A stretch of DNA of 64,000 nt, from the NCBI RefSeq assembly GCF_016735515.1, contig NZ_JAERQZ010000001.1, positions 1,550,001-1,614,000 on the forward strand, written 5' to 3'. The stretch comes from Piscinibacter sp. HJYY11 (lineage in GTDB: Bacteria > Pseudomonadota > Gammaproteobacteria > Burkholderiales > Burkholderiaceae_C). Position 1 is the stretch's first letter. Each line of letters begins with the position of its first letter. The position numbers were made by a program, and so were the translations under genes. Below, in pieces: positions 49,355 through 57,204 of the stretch. A model generated the notes under the pieces. That model had not been told where the DNA came from and ran no database searches. It was given only the letters and a program-made list of their open reading frames with translations.

Positions 49355-49666
49355 TCAGAGCCGCTTGAGGATATCGCGCGCCTGCAATTCCGCCGCCAGC
49401 GAGGCGTCGAGCGACGACCGGCACAGCCCGGCATGGGCGTACTGGAGGTTCTCGTACAGCTCCGCCGTGGCCGGGAAGGCCTGCAGCAAGAAGTCGAGGT
49501 CTTCGCCGGGCGGCACCTCGGCCAGTTCCTTCGACAGGTGGTCGACCACCGAGCGGTACTGGTCGGCGGCCATGGGAACGAGCTTGCGTTCCATGCGCTC
49601 CAGCAACTGGGCCAGGGTCAGCAGAACGCGGAAACTCTCGGGAAGGGTGCGGGTGACAGCATTCAT
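49355..49666 (-). CDS. Conserved hypothetical protein, helical
   Basis: 103 residues, predicted all-helical and soluble (LLTLAQLLERMERKLVPMAADQYRSVVDHLSKELAEV, in pieces, then LDFLLQAFPATAELYENLQYAHAGL). I do not recognise a named family. It is read in the same direction as the pseudouridine synthase 33 nt downstream and is divergent from xthA. Composition matches its neighbours, so it looks like a real gene. Confidence 0.65.
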   Translation of the reverse strand: MNAVTRTLPESFRVLLTLAQLLERMERKLVPMAADQYRSVVDHLSKELAEVPPGEDLDFLLQAFPATAELYENLQYAHAGLCRSSLDASLAAELQARDILKRL

Positions 49667-49749
49667 GACACGGACATGGTGGCAACGTGGCCAGCTTCAA
49701 GAGGCCACAATGCGCCCTCTTCCACACTCCCCGGACCCTGGCCTCGCCC

Positions 49750-50526
49750 ATGAAGATCGCCACCTTCAACATCAACGGCATGAACGCCCGCCAGCCCCGC
49801 CTGCTGGAGTGGCTGGCCGAGACCTCGCCCGACGTGGCCTGCCTGCAGGAGCTGAAGACGCCGGACGACAAGTTCCCGGCCGAGGCCCTGCGCGAGGCCG
49901 GCTACGAGGCCATCTGGCACGGCCAGAAGTCCTTCAACGGCGTGGCCATCCTCGCCAAGGGCACCAAGCCGGTGGAACGCCGCCGCGGCCTGCCCGGCGA
50001 CCCCGACGACAGCCACAGCCGCTACATCGAGGCCGAGGTCCACGGCATCGTGGTCGGCTGCCTCTACCTCCCCAACGGCAACCCCCAACCGGGCCCGAAG
50101 TTCGACTACAAGCTGAAGTGGTTCGACCGCCTCATCGCCCATTCGGCCACCCTGCTCGCCGAAGGCAAGCCCACCGTGCTCTGCGGCGACTACAACGTGA
50201 TCCCGACCGACGAGAAAAAAGACATCTACTCGCCCGCCTCATGGACCAAGGACGCGCTCACCCAGCCCGAGAGCCGCGCGGCCTACTTCAAGATGCTCGA
50301 GCAGGGCTGGACGGACGCCATCCGCCAGGTACGCCCGACCGAGCCGGTCTACACCTTCTGGGACTACATGCGCCAGCGCTGGCAACGCAATGCGGGCTTT
50401 CGCATCGACCACCTGCTGCTCACGCCCGACCTCGCCAGGCGGCTGGTCGACGCCAATGTCGACCGCGAGACCCGTGGCAAGGAGAAGGCCAGCGACCATG
50501 CGCCGGTGTGGGTGAAGCTCGCCTGA
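49750..50526 (+). CDS. xthA: Exodeoxyribonuclease III (AP endonuclease)
   Basis: 258 residues of the EEP nuclease family, class II AP endonuclease and 3'-5' exonuclease in base-excision repair. Motifs are MKIATFNINGMNARQPRL at the start, CLQELKTPDDKFP (Mg-binding Glu, about 32-44), a YLPNGNPQPGPKFDYKLKW segment, CGDYNVIPTDEKKD (about 140-153) and the final SDHAPVWVKL catalytic His. The start at 49750 gives the canonical N-terminus. Confidence 0.96.
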   Translation: MKIATFNINGMNARQPRLLEWLAETSPDVACLQELKTPDDKFPAEALREAGYEAIWHGQKSFNGVAILAKGTKPVERRRGLPGDPDDSHSRYIEAEVHGIVVGCLYLPNGNPQPGPKFDYKLKWFDRLIAHSATLLAEGKPTVLCGDYNVIPTDEKKDIYSPASWTKDALTQPESRAAYFKMLEQGWTDAIRQVRPTEPVYTFWDYMRQRWQRNAGFRIDHLLLTPDLARRLVDANVDRETRGKEKASDHAPVWVKLA

Positions 50527-50541
50527 GGGTGGCGCCGCGGC

Positions 50542-51180
50542 TCAGGGCCGCTTCTCGAGCGTCATCATGTCGTTGACGCGCGTCATCTGGAAACGGCTGA
50601 GGAAGCTGTTGCCCAGCAGCACGAAGGGCATCTGGGCCTGGACGACGGTGGCGTCGACACCATAGACCGTGACCTCGCCCACCCGCACCGAGGTGAGGTT
50701 CACCCGGTAGACCGGCACCACGCCACCGGCCGTGCTGGCCAGGCCGCGCTGGCCGTCCTTGTACTTGAGCCCGATGCGGTCGGCGTCGACCGCACTCAGG
50801 GCGACCGTCGTGGCACCCGTGTCGACCATGAATTCCACGGGCTTGCCGTTGATGGCGCCGGTGCTCATGAAGTGCCCACCCGAGCCCGCGGTGAGCACCA
50901 CGCGCGTACCGCCGTCGCTTCCCCCGCCACCGGCGCCCAGGCTCACCGGCGTTCCGCCCATCGGCACCGTGTAGCGCTTGCCCGCCAGTTCGACCACCGC
51001 GCCCTCGGAGGTGAGCGACGCCAGCTTCACGCCCTGCACCGTGGCGCCGACCGCCACCGTGCGCGGGCTGCCGTCGATCATCAGCAAGGCCTTGTCGCCG
51101 AGACGCCCGCTCATCGAGACGGTCTGCGCCGAAGCGACGCCCGCGCACAGCAGCACGAGCGCTGCCAAGCAACGGTTCAT
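50542..51180 (-). CDS. Retropepsin-like aspartic protease (TIGR02281 type), exported
   Basis: 212 residues. A signal peptide (about 1-19, ...GVASAQ) and a beta-rich N-terminal domain (about 25-85) are followed by a retropepsin-like half: active-site FMVDTGATTVALS (about 117-129) and a C-terminal LGNSFLSRFQ turn. As a single-domain aspartic protease it would act as a homodimer in the periplasm. The start ATG lies one base after the yajQ stop, so it is cotranscribed and probably coupled. Confidence 0.87.
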   Translation of the reverse strand: MNRCLAALVLLCAGVASAQTVSMSGRLGDKALLMIDGSPRTVAVGATVQGVKLASLTSEGAVVELAGKRYTVPMGGTPVSLGAGGGGSDGGTRVVLTAGSGGHFMSTGAINGKPVEFMVDTGATTVALSAVDADRIGLKYKDGQRGLASTAGGVVPVYRVNLTSVRVGEVTVYGVDATVVQAQMPFVLLGNSFLSRFQMTRVNDMMTLEKRP

Positions 51181-51181
51181 C

Positions 51182-51670
51182 TCAGTCACGGAAATTGTTG
51201 AACGACAACGGCGCATCGGCGATCTCCTTGCGGATGAGCGCGATCGCCGCCTGGAGGTCGTCGCGCTTGCCGCCGGTCACCCGGACGGTGTCGCCCTGGA
51301 TCGCAGCCTGCACCTTCATCTTGCTTTGTTTGACGACGGTCTGGATCTTTTTTGCCGTGTCGGAATCGATGCCACTCTTGACCGTGATCTTCTGTTTCAC
51401 CTTGTCGCCGCCGATCTTCTCGATCTTGGCGCTGCGGTCGAGGAAACGGATGTCGACGTTGCGCTTGGTCATCTTGGCCAGCAGGATGTCGAGCACCTGG
51501 TTGATCTGGAAGTCGCTGTCGGCGTAGACCGTCAGTTCCTCTTCCTTCAGCTCGACCTTGGCCGACGAGCCCTTGAAATCGAAGCGCGTGCCGATTTCCT
51601 TGGAGGTCTGGTCGACCGCATTGCGGACCTCGACAAGATTGGGTTCCAGAACGGCGTCAAAGCTTGGCAT
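51182..51670 (-). CDS. yajQ: YajQ family nucleotide-binding protein
   Basis: 162 residues, the full YajQ (DUF520) length: [21 protein letters not shown] start (in pieces), the strand [14 protein letters not shown] (about 28-41) and the C-terminal [20 protein letters not shown] (about 128-147). YajQ proteins bind nucleotides, reported to include cyclic di-GMP in some bacteria. It is divergent from murB with only 42 nt between them. Confidence 0.96.
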   Translation of the reverse strand: MPSFDAVLEPNLVEVRNAVDQTSKEIGTRFDFKGSSAKVELKEEELTVYADSDFQINQVLDILLAKMTKRNVDIRFLDRSAKIEKIGGDKVKQKITVKSGIDSDTAKKIQTVVKQSKMKVQAAIQGDTVRVTGGKRDDLQAAIALIRKEIADAPLSFNNFRD

Positions 51671-51712
51671 GTCAAGGGTCTTCTTGAAGGCAGGATCGGT
51701 GAAAATTCTCTC

Positions 51713-52729
51713 ATGCAAATCGAATCGGGCGTGAGCCTGAAACCGTACAACAGCTTCGGCCTTCCGGCCGTGGCGCAGACGCTGGTGCGCATCACCGGCG
51801 ATGCTGACGTGCGCCGCGTGGTCGACCATGCCGAGCTCGGCACGGCACCGAAGTTCATCCTCGGTGGCGGAAGCAACATCGTGCTCACGCGCGACATGCC
51901 GCAGGTGGTGCTGAAGGTCGAGGTGATGGGCCGGCGCATCGTCGAGGAACGTGCCAACGCCTGGATCGTCGAGGCTGGCGCGGGCGAGAACTGGCACGAC
52001 TTCGTCACCTGGACGCTGGCGCAAGGCTGCCCCGGCCTCGAAAACCTGGCGCTGATCCCGGGCACGGTCGGTGCCTCGCCGGTGCAGAACATCGGCGCCT
52101 ACGGCATCGAGGTGAAAGACCGCTTCGAGTCGCTCGACGGCGTGGACCTCCTCACCGGCCGCAGCGTCACCCTCGGCGCCGAAATGTGCAAGTTCGGCTA
52201 CCGCGACAGCGAGTTCAAGCACTCGCTGGCCGGCCGGGTGCTCATCACCCGCGTGCGCTTCCGGCTGCCCAAGCCCTGGCAGCCGGTGCTCGGCTACCTG
52301 GAGATCGAGCGCAAGATGAACGAGACCGGCATTGGCCGCCCCACGCCGCAGCAGGTCTACGACTGGATCATCGCCATCCGCCGTGCCAAGCTGCCCGACC
52401 CGGCGGTGGTGGGCAACGCCGGCAGCTTCTTCAAGAACCCGGTGGTCACGCCCGAGCAGTGCCGCGACATCATCGGCCGCGACCCGGAGATCGTGCACTA
52501 CCCCATGCCCGACGGCACGATGAAGCTCGCGGCCGGCTGGATGATCGACGCCTGCGGCTGGAAGGGCAAGACGGTCGGCCGCGCCGGCGTCTACGAGAAG
52601 CAGGCGCTGGTGCTCGTGAACCGTGGCGGCGCGATCGGCTCGGAGGTGATGACGCTCGCCCGGGCAATCCAGGAGAGCGTGTACGGCCGCTTCGGCATCC
52701 GGCTCGAGCCCGAGCCGGTGGTCGTCTAG
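51713..52729 (+). CDS. murB: UDP-N-acetylenolpyruvoylglucosamine reductase
   Basis: 338 residues of type I MurB, reducing the enolpyruvyl group with NADPH and FAD in peptidoglycan precursor synthesis. The FAD-binding part has [12 protein letters not shown] (about 48-59) and [28 protein letters not shown] (in pieces, about 112-139). The catalytic C-terminal domain has [13 protein letters not shown] (about 233-245, catalytic Ser) and a final conserved FGIRLEPEP containing the catalytic Glu. The start ATG follows an AT-rich stretch that likely holds the promoter shared with yajQ. Confidence 0.97.
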   Translation: MQIESGVSLKPYNSFGLPAVAQTLVRITGDADVRRVVDHAELGTAPKFILGGGSNIVLTRDMPQVVLKVEVMGRRIVEERANAWIVEAGAGENWHDFVTWTLAQGCPGLENLALIPGTVGASPVQNIGAYGIEVKDRFESLDGVDLLTGRSVTLGAEMCKFGYRDSEFKHSLAGRVLITRVRFRLPKPWQPVLGYLEIERKMNETGIGRPTPQQVYDWIIAIRRAKLPDPAVVGNAGSFFKNPVVTPEQCRDIIGRDPEIVHYPMPDGTMKLAAGWMIDACGWKGKTVGRAGVYEKQALVLVNRGGAIGSEVMTLARAIQESVYGRFGIRLEPEPVVV

Positions 52730-52735
52730 GCCTGT

Positions 52736-53167
52736 TCAGCCGGGCAGCGCCGCCTCGGCGTACTGCTGCACGAACTCGCCGCTCGGCGGTATGGGCTTGA
52801 TGACGTCGACCATCACGCCATCGGGTGCCTGCACGATGAAGTGGCGCTGGCCGAAGGCCTCGTCGCGCACGGGCAGCAGCACCTCCAGGCCGGCGGCGGT
52901 GAGTCGCGCGTATTCGGCGTCGACATCGTCCACTTCGAAGTTCAGCAGGATCCCGGCGCCGGCGGCACCGCGTCCTGCCGCGGGAATGGTCTCGTGGCGG
53001 GCGTCGAGGATGGCCAGGCTCACGGGCGCGCCGGCTTCGCGCGATTGCAGGTGCACGTACCAGTCGGCCGTGAAGAGCGCCTCGAAGCCGAAGTGCCGCA
53101 TGTAGAAGCTGGCGGTGGCGGCGACGTTGCGGGTCATGAGGACGGGGTAATAGCTGGTGATGGCCAT
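52736..53167 (-). CDS. VOC-family (glyoxalase-like) protein
   Basis: 143 residues forming one vicinal-oxygen-chelate unit pair: [27 protein letters not shown] (in pieces), [21 protein letters not shown] (in pieces), and [17 protein letters not shown]. Substrate unknown; members include resistance proteins and ring-cleaving enzymes. The start at MAITSYY follows a GGAGAA site. It is divergent from a TetR repressor gene with palindromic sequences between them, so it is probably the repressor's target. Confidence 0.88.
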   Translation of the reverse strand: MAITSYYPVLMTRNVAATASFYMRHFGFEALFTADWYVHLQSREAGAPVSLAILDARHETIPAAGRGAAGAGILLNFEVDDVDAEYARLTAAGLEVLLPVRDEAFGQRHFIVQAPDGVMVDVIKPIPPSGEFVQQYAEAALPG

Positions 53168-53213
53168 GGCGGGTTCTCCTGTGGGGTGGTGGCAAAAGGC
53201 TGGCGCCCAATAC

Positions 53214-53262
53214 ACATACGTGCTGTATGTTTGTTTAAATTAACATACAGTCTGTACGTATG
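53214..53262. promoter_or_regulatory. Paired ACATAC/GTATGT palindromes, candidate TetR operators
   Basis: Two imperfect palindromes lie between the divergent VOC and TetR genes. The first is ACATAC-N5-GTATGT at 53214-53230. The second, CATAC-N9-GTATG at 53244-53262, also contains the tighter TACAG-T-CTGTA palindrome and overlaps the TetR start codon. An AT-rich spacer (TTTGTTTAAATTAA) sits between them. Position and symmetry suit autoregulation by the TetR protein; binding is inference. Confidence 0.6.
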
Positions 53263-53868
53263 CAACCCGCCCGCACCAACCCTGAACGCAGCGAGGCCAC
53301 TCGAACCGCCTTGCTCGATGCCGCGCGTGCCCTCTTCGTGGCACACGGCTATGGCGACACCGCCACGCCGGCCGTCTGTGCCGCCGCCGGCATGACGCGA
53401 GGTGCGCTCTACCACCATTTCGTCGACAAGCGCGACCTCTTCCACGCCGTGGTGGCGCGTGAGGCCGAAGCCGTGGCGGCGGAGATCGACGCCGCGTCGC
53501 CCGCCGACCTGCCTGCCGATCAGGCCCTGCTTGCGGGGGGCGATGCCTACCTGGCGGCGATGGCCGTGCCGGGGCGCGCGAGGCTGCTTCTCGTGGAAGG
53601 ACCGGCCGCACTGGGCCGCGAAGCGATGCAGGCGCTGGACGCCGCGAATGCCGAGGGCACCCTGCGCGCCGGGCTGGTGGCGGCGGGCGTCAAGGGCGTC
53701 GACCTCGATGTGCTGACCGGCTGGCTCTCGGCGGCTTTCGACCGTGCGGCACTCGATCTGCAGGAGGGGCGCGATGTGGCCACGGTGCGGCGCACGCTGC
53801 GCTGGCTGCTCGGCCGCATCCTCCCCGACGGACCGCCGGGCCGCAGCACCCGCCGCGCGAAGGCCTAG
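53260..53868 (+). CDS. TetR-family transcriptional repressor
   Basis: 202 residues. The N-terminal TetR DNA-binding domain (about 12-60) has RTALLDAARALFVAHGYGDTATPAVCAAAGMTRGALYHHFVDKRDLF (in pieces). The ligand-binding C-terminal half is variable and gives no hint of the inducer. The protein ends in a basic tail (RSTRRAKA). It is divergent from the VOC gene and its stop shares the bases CTAG with the convergent puuD stop. Confidence 0.93.
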   Translation: MQPARTNPERSEATRTALLDAARALFVAHGYGDTATPAVCAAAGMTRGALYHHFVDKRDLFHAVVAREAEAVAAEIDAASPADLPADQALLAGGDAYLAAMAVPGRARLLLVEGPAALGREAMQALDAANAEGTLRAGLVAAGVKGVDLDVLTGWLSAAFDRAALDLQEGRDVATVRRTLRWLLGRILPDGPPGRSTRRAKA

Positions 53869-55058
53869 GGTTTCGCGCCGGCTTCGTACCAGCGCTTCAG
53901 CAGCGCACGCTCGCCATCGGTCATCTGCGTCGCGTTGTTGAGCGGCATGAGCTTCAACACCGACGACTGCTGATAGACCGCCTGCGCATTGCGCACGATC
54001 AGCTCTGGTGTGTGCAGCTGGATGGCCTTGTTCACCACCTGCTCGCTGTGGCACATCACGCAGCGCTCGTTGATGACCTTCTGCACATCGGCAAACGCGA
54101 CCGGCGGCGCGCCCGCCGGCGTCTTCGAGGGGGCCGGCATCGTGGCGGTGAAGACGCCGGCCAGCAGCACCACGCCCACCATCGCATACCACCACGGCAC
54201 CGGCTGACCGGTCGCATGCGCCCGGTGGCGCATCACGAACGATTGGCGGATCAGCGCGCCCGCCAGCATCATCACCACCAGCGTGACCCAGTTGTTGGGG
54301 CCGGTGTAGAGAAAGCCGTAGTGGTTGCTGATCATCGTGAGCAGCACCGGCAGCGTGAAGTACGTGTTGTGCACGCTGCGCTGCTTGCCGCGCTTGCCGT
54401 GGATGGGGTCGACCGGCTCGCCGGCGCGCAGCGCGGCCACCACCTTGCGCTGGCCGGGGATGATCCAGAAGAAGACGTTGCCGCTCATGGTCGTGGCGAG
54501 CATCGCGCCCACCAGCAGGAAGGCCGCGCGCCCCGCGAAGAGCTGGCACGACAGCCATGACGCAAAGATGACGAAGGCAAACACCAGCACGCCCACGATG
54601 GCATCGCCGTTCTTTCGCTGGCCGAAGACGCGGCAGATGCCGTCGTAGATCAGCCAGAAGCCGACGAAGAAGCCGAGCGCCGCGCTGATGGCGGCGGCCG
54701 GAGACCAGTCGTGCACGCTCTTGTCGATGAGGAAGGTGCTCGCGTTGAAGAGGTACAGCACCGTGAAGAGCGCAAAGCCGGTGAGCCAGGTCGAGTAGCT
54801 CTCCCACATCGACCAGTGCAGCCGTTCAGGCAGCACCGCGGGCGACACCGGGTACTTCTGCTGGTGGTAGAAGCCGCCGCCGTGCACGGCCCAGAGCTCG
54901 CCGCCGATGCCCTTCTCGCGCTCCTTCGGATCGGCAGGTGGCGTGAGGCTGTTGTCGAGCGCGACGAAGTAGAACGACGCGCCGATCCAGGCCACGCCCG
55001 TGATGACGTGGGCCCAGCGCAGCAGCAGGTTGAGCCAGTCGAGCAGGTGCGAGTCCAC
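53865..55058 (-). CDS. puuD: Membrane urate hydroxylase PuuD with C-terminal cytochrome c domain
   Basis: 397 residues. About eight membrane helices make up the N-terminal 300 residues (RWAHVITGVAWIGASFYFVALDNSL opening, GGFYHQQKYPVSP, LHWSMWESYSTWLTGFAL; in pieces). A C-terminal c-type cytochrome domain has heme motif CVMCH at about residue 333 and the distal Met in the LKLMPLNNATQMT segment. This is the cofactor-free membrane urate oxidase that passes electrons to its own heme. It converts urate to 5-hydroxyisourate at the inner membrane. It starts 3 nt after the uraH stop. Confidence 0.93.
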   Translation of the reverse strand: MDSHLLDWLNLLLRWAHVITGVAWIGASFYFVALDNSLTPPADPKEREKGIGGELWAVHGGGFYHQQKYPVSPAVLPERLHWSMWESYSTWLTGFALFTVLYLFNASTFLIDKSVHDWSPAAAISAALGFFVGFWLIYDGICRVFGQRKNGDAIVGVLVFAFVIFASWLSCQLFAGRAAFLLVGAMLATTMSGNVFFWIIPGQRKVVAALRAGEPVDPIHGKRGKQRSVHNTYFTLPVLLTMISNHYGFLYTGPNNWVTLVVMMLAGALIRQSFVMRHRAHATGQPVPWWYAMVGVVLLAGVFTATMPAPSKTPAGAPPVAFADVQKVINERCVMCHSEQVVNKAIQLHTPELIVRNAQAVYQQSSVLKLMPLNNATQMTDGERALLKRWYEAGAKP

Positions 55059-55061
55059 GCC

Positions 55062-55415
55062 TCAGCTTCCCCGGTAGGTGGAGTAGGCCCAGGGGCTCGC
55101 GAGCAGCGGCACGTGGTAGTGCTGCAGGGGGTTGGCGAGGCCGAAGTCGATGGGCACGGCGTCGACGAAGGGCGGCTCGGGCAGGCTCACGCCGCGCCCC
55201 TTGAAATAGGCCGCCACCTCGAAGACTAGGCGGTAGGTGCCGGTCTTGAACGTCGTGTCGTCGAGCAGCGGTGCGTCGGCGCGGCCGTCGTGGTTCAGCG
55301 CGAGCTGCTTGATCAAGGTCGGCTGGCCGCCGTCGACACGGTACAGCGCCACCAGCATGCCCGCCGCAGGGCAGCCATTCATGGTGTCGAGCACGTGGGT
55401 GGTGAGCTTGCCCAT
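55062..55415 (-). CDS. uraH: 5-hydroxyisourate hydrolase
   Basis: 117 residues, transthyretin-like tetramer subunit that hydrolyses 5-hydroxyisourate to OHCU. Conserved parts are LTTHVLDTMNGCPAAGM (about 4-20), DGRADAPLL (about 43-51) and the C-terminal HYHVPLLASPWAYSTYRGS (in pieces) with the diagnostic YRGS end. The start at MGKLTTHV is preceded by GAGG; an upstream ATG adds 21 unrelated residues. Operon with puuD, divergent from the GntR gene. Confidence 0.97.
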   Translation of the reverse strand: MGKLTTHVLDTMNGCPAAGMLVALYRVDGGQPTLIKQLALNHDGRADAPLLDDTTFKTGTYRLVFEVAAYFKGRGVSLPEPPFVDAVPIDFGLANPLQHYHVPLLASPWAYSTYRGS

Positions 55416-55457
55416 GTCGGCCTCTCGTTGGAATGCAGGTTGCAAGACGCGGAAAAG

Positions 55458-55465
55458 TGTATACA
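55458..55465. promoter_or_regulatory. TGTATACA palindrome, candidate GntR operator
   Basis: A perfect 8-bp palindrome TGTATACA sits 30 nt before the GntR start and 42 nt before the uraH start. It has the form of FCD-type GntR sites (TGTATACA-like cores). One site here could control both arms of the urate locus. Inference from position and sequence. Confidence 0.55.
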
Positions 55466-55495
55466 GTTTGCAGCACAACGCCTAGTCACACGCAC

Positions 55496-56275
55496 ATGCC
55501 GCGCTCCCCCGCCAACCTGACTGCCATCCGCCCGGTGGCCCGAGGCAAAGGCGCTGCAGGCAAGAAGCAGGCCGTGTCGCGCCCTGCCGTGCCCGAGGCG
55601 GAGCTTCAAGACACCACGCGCCGCATCGCCGAGGCCATCACCGCCGCCATCGTCGAGCGCAGGCTCATGCCCGGCACCAAGCTCGCCGAGCAGAAGATTG
55701 CCGACATCTTCAAGGTCTCGCGCACCATCGTGCGGCAGGCCTTGCACCAGTTGAGCCGCGACAAGCTCGTGACCCTCACGCAGGCGCGCGGCGCGCGTGT
55801 CGCCCAGCCGAGCGTGGAGGAAGCGCGCCAGGTCTTCGAGGTGCGGCAGATGCTCGAGGCCGCCATGATCAAGCGCGCCGCCGCCGAGCTGAGCGAGCCG
55901 CAGATCGCACAGCTGCGCCGGCACCTGCGCGACGAAGAAGCGGCCGTGCAGCGCACCGACGTGCCCGGCCGCACCCACCTGCTGGCCGACTTCCACGTGG
56001 TGCTCGCGCGCATGCTCGGCAACGAGGCGCTGGCCGACATCTTGCGAGAGCTGGTGTCGAGGAGCTCGCTGATCTCGTTGATGTACCAATCCGCCCACTC
56101 GGCCGAACATTCCTTTGCAGAGCACGTCGCCATCGTCGACGCCATCGAAGCGCGTGATGCCCGCGCCGCCGTCAAGCTGATGCAAAGCCACTTGCACAAT
56201 GTCGAGCGCAACCTGCGCCTGAACCCCCGGGTGCCGGACTTGCCGTCGGTGCTGCATGCCGGAGACCCCTCATGA
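55496..56275 (+). CDS. GntR-family regulator (FCD type) of the purine-degradation locus
   Basis: 259 residues. A basic N-terminal extension (about 1-35) precedes the GntR winged helix-turn-helix (about 45-105: ERRLMPGTKLAEQKIADIFKVSRTIVRQALHQLSRDKL, in pieces). The C-terminal FCD ligand domain follows (about 115-235), with metal-site histidines in FHVVLARMLGN and HSFAEHVAIVDAIEARD. It leads the catabolic operon, overlaps puuE by four bases (ATGA) and faces a TGTATACA site. It likely represses or activates both the uraH-puuD and puuE arms in response to a purine catabolite. Confidence 0.92.
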   Translation: MPRSPANLTAIRPVARGKGAAGKKQAVSRPAVPEAELQDTTRRIAEAITAAIVERRLMPGTKLAEQKIADIFKVSRTIVRQALHQLSRDKLVTLTQARGARVAQPSVEEARQVFEVRQMLEAAMIKRAAAELSEPQIAQLRRHLRDEEAAVQRTDVPGRTHLLADFHVVLARMLGNEALADILRELVSRSSLISLMYQSAHSAEHSFAEHVAIVDAIEARDARAAVKLMQSHLHNVERNLRLNPRVPDLPSVLHAGDPS

Positions 56276-57204
56276 CCAGCGAACAGACCTACCCCAGAGA
56301 CTTGAAGGGCTACGGCCGCAACGTGCCGCATGCCCAATGGCCCAATGGCGCCAAGATCGCCGTGCAGTTCGTCCTCAACTACGAAGAGGGCGGCGAGAAC
56401 AACCCGCTGCACGGCGACCCGACCTCCGAGACCTTCCTCTCCGAGCTGATCACCGCGCAGGCCTACGAAGGCCGGCACATGACCATCGAGTCGATGTACG
56501 AGTACGGCTCGCGGGCGGGGGTGTGGCGCATCCTGCGCGAGTTCGAGAAGCGCAAGTTGCCAATGACGATCTTCGCCGTCGGCATGGCGATGCAGCGCTA
56601 CCCCGAGCTGCTGTCGTGCTTCATGGACAACGGCTACGAGATCGCCAACCACGGCCTGCGCTGGATCCATTATCAAAACCTGCCCGAGGCCACCGAACGG
56701 CGCCACATCGAGCTGGGCACGCACGTGTTGAAGGACATGACCGGCGGCGCCTGGCCGCTCGGCTGGTACACCGGCCGTGACAGCCCCAACACGCGCCGGC
56801 TCGTCGCCGACCACGGCGGCTACGAGTACGACAGCGACTACTACGGTGATGACCTGCCCTTCTGGATGCCGGTCACCAAGAGCGATGGCAGCGTCGCCCA
56901 GCAGCTCGTCGTGCCCTACTCGCTCGACTGCAACGACATGCGCTTCGTGCAGACACAGGGCTTCAACACCGGCGACCATTTCTTCACCTACCTGCGCGAC
57001 AGCTTCGATGCGCTCTATGCGGAAGGTGACACTGCCCCGAAGATGATGAGCATCGGCATGCACTGCCGGTTGCTGGGCAAGCCGGGACGCATCGGCTCCT
57101 TGCAGCGGTTCCTCGACCACGTGCTCGCGCACGACAAGGTGTGGGTCTGCCGCCGCATCGACATCGCGCGGCACTGGAAGCAAGTTCACCCGGCGCCGGT
57201 ATGA
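56272..57204 (+). CDS. puuE: Allantoinase PuuE (polysaccharide-deacetylase-like)
   Basis: 310 residues, metal-free allantoinase of the CE4/NodB-like fold that opens allantoin to allantoate. Conserved parts are PRDLKGYGRNVPHAQWPNGAKIAVQFVLNYEEGGE (in pieces), ESMYEYGSRAGVWR (about 73-86), ANHGLRWIHYQ (about 125-135), GWYTGRDSPNTRRL (about 163-176) and SIGMHCRLLGKPGR. It overlaps both neighbours by four bases (ATGA), giving tight translational coupling. Confidence 0.95.
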   Translation: MTSEQTYPRDLKGYGRNVPHAQWPNGAKIAVQFVLNYEEGGENNPLHGDPTSETFLSELITAQAYEGRHMTIESMYEYGSRAGVWRILREFEKRKLPMTIFAVGMAMQRYPELLSCFMDNGYEIANHGLRWIHYQNLPEATERRHIELGTHVLKDMTGGAWPLGWYTGRDSPNTRRLVADHGGYEYDSDYYGDDLPFWMPVTKSDGSVAQQLVVPYSLDCNDMRFVQTQGFNTGDHFFTYLRDSFDALYAEGDTAPKMMSIGMHCRLLGKPGRIGSLQRFLDHVLAHDKVWVCRRIDIARHWKQVHPAPV

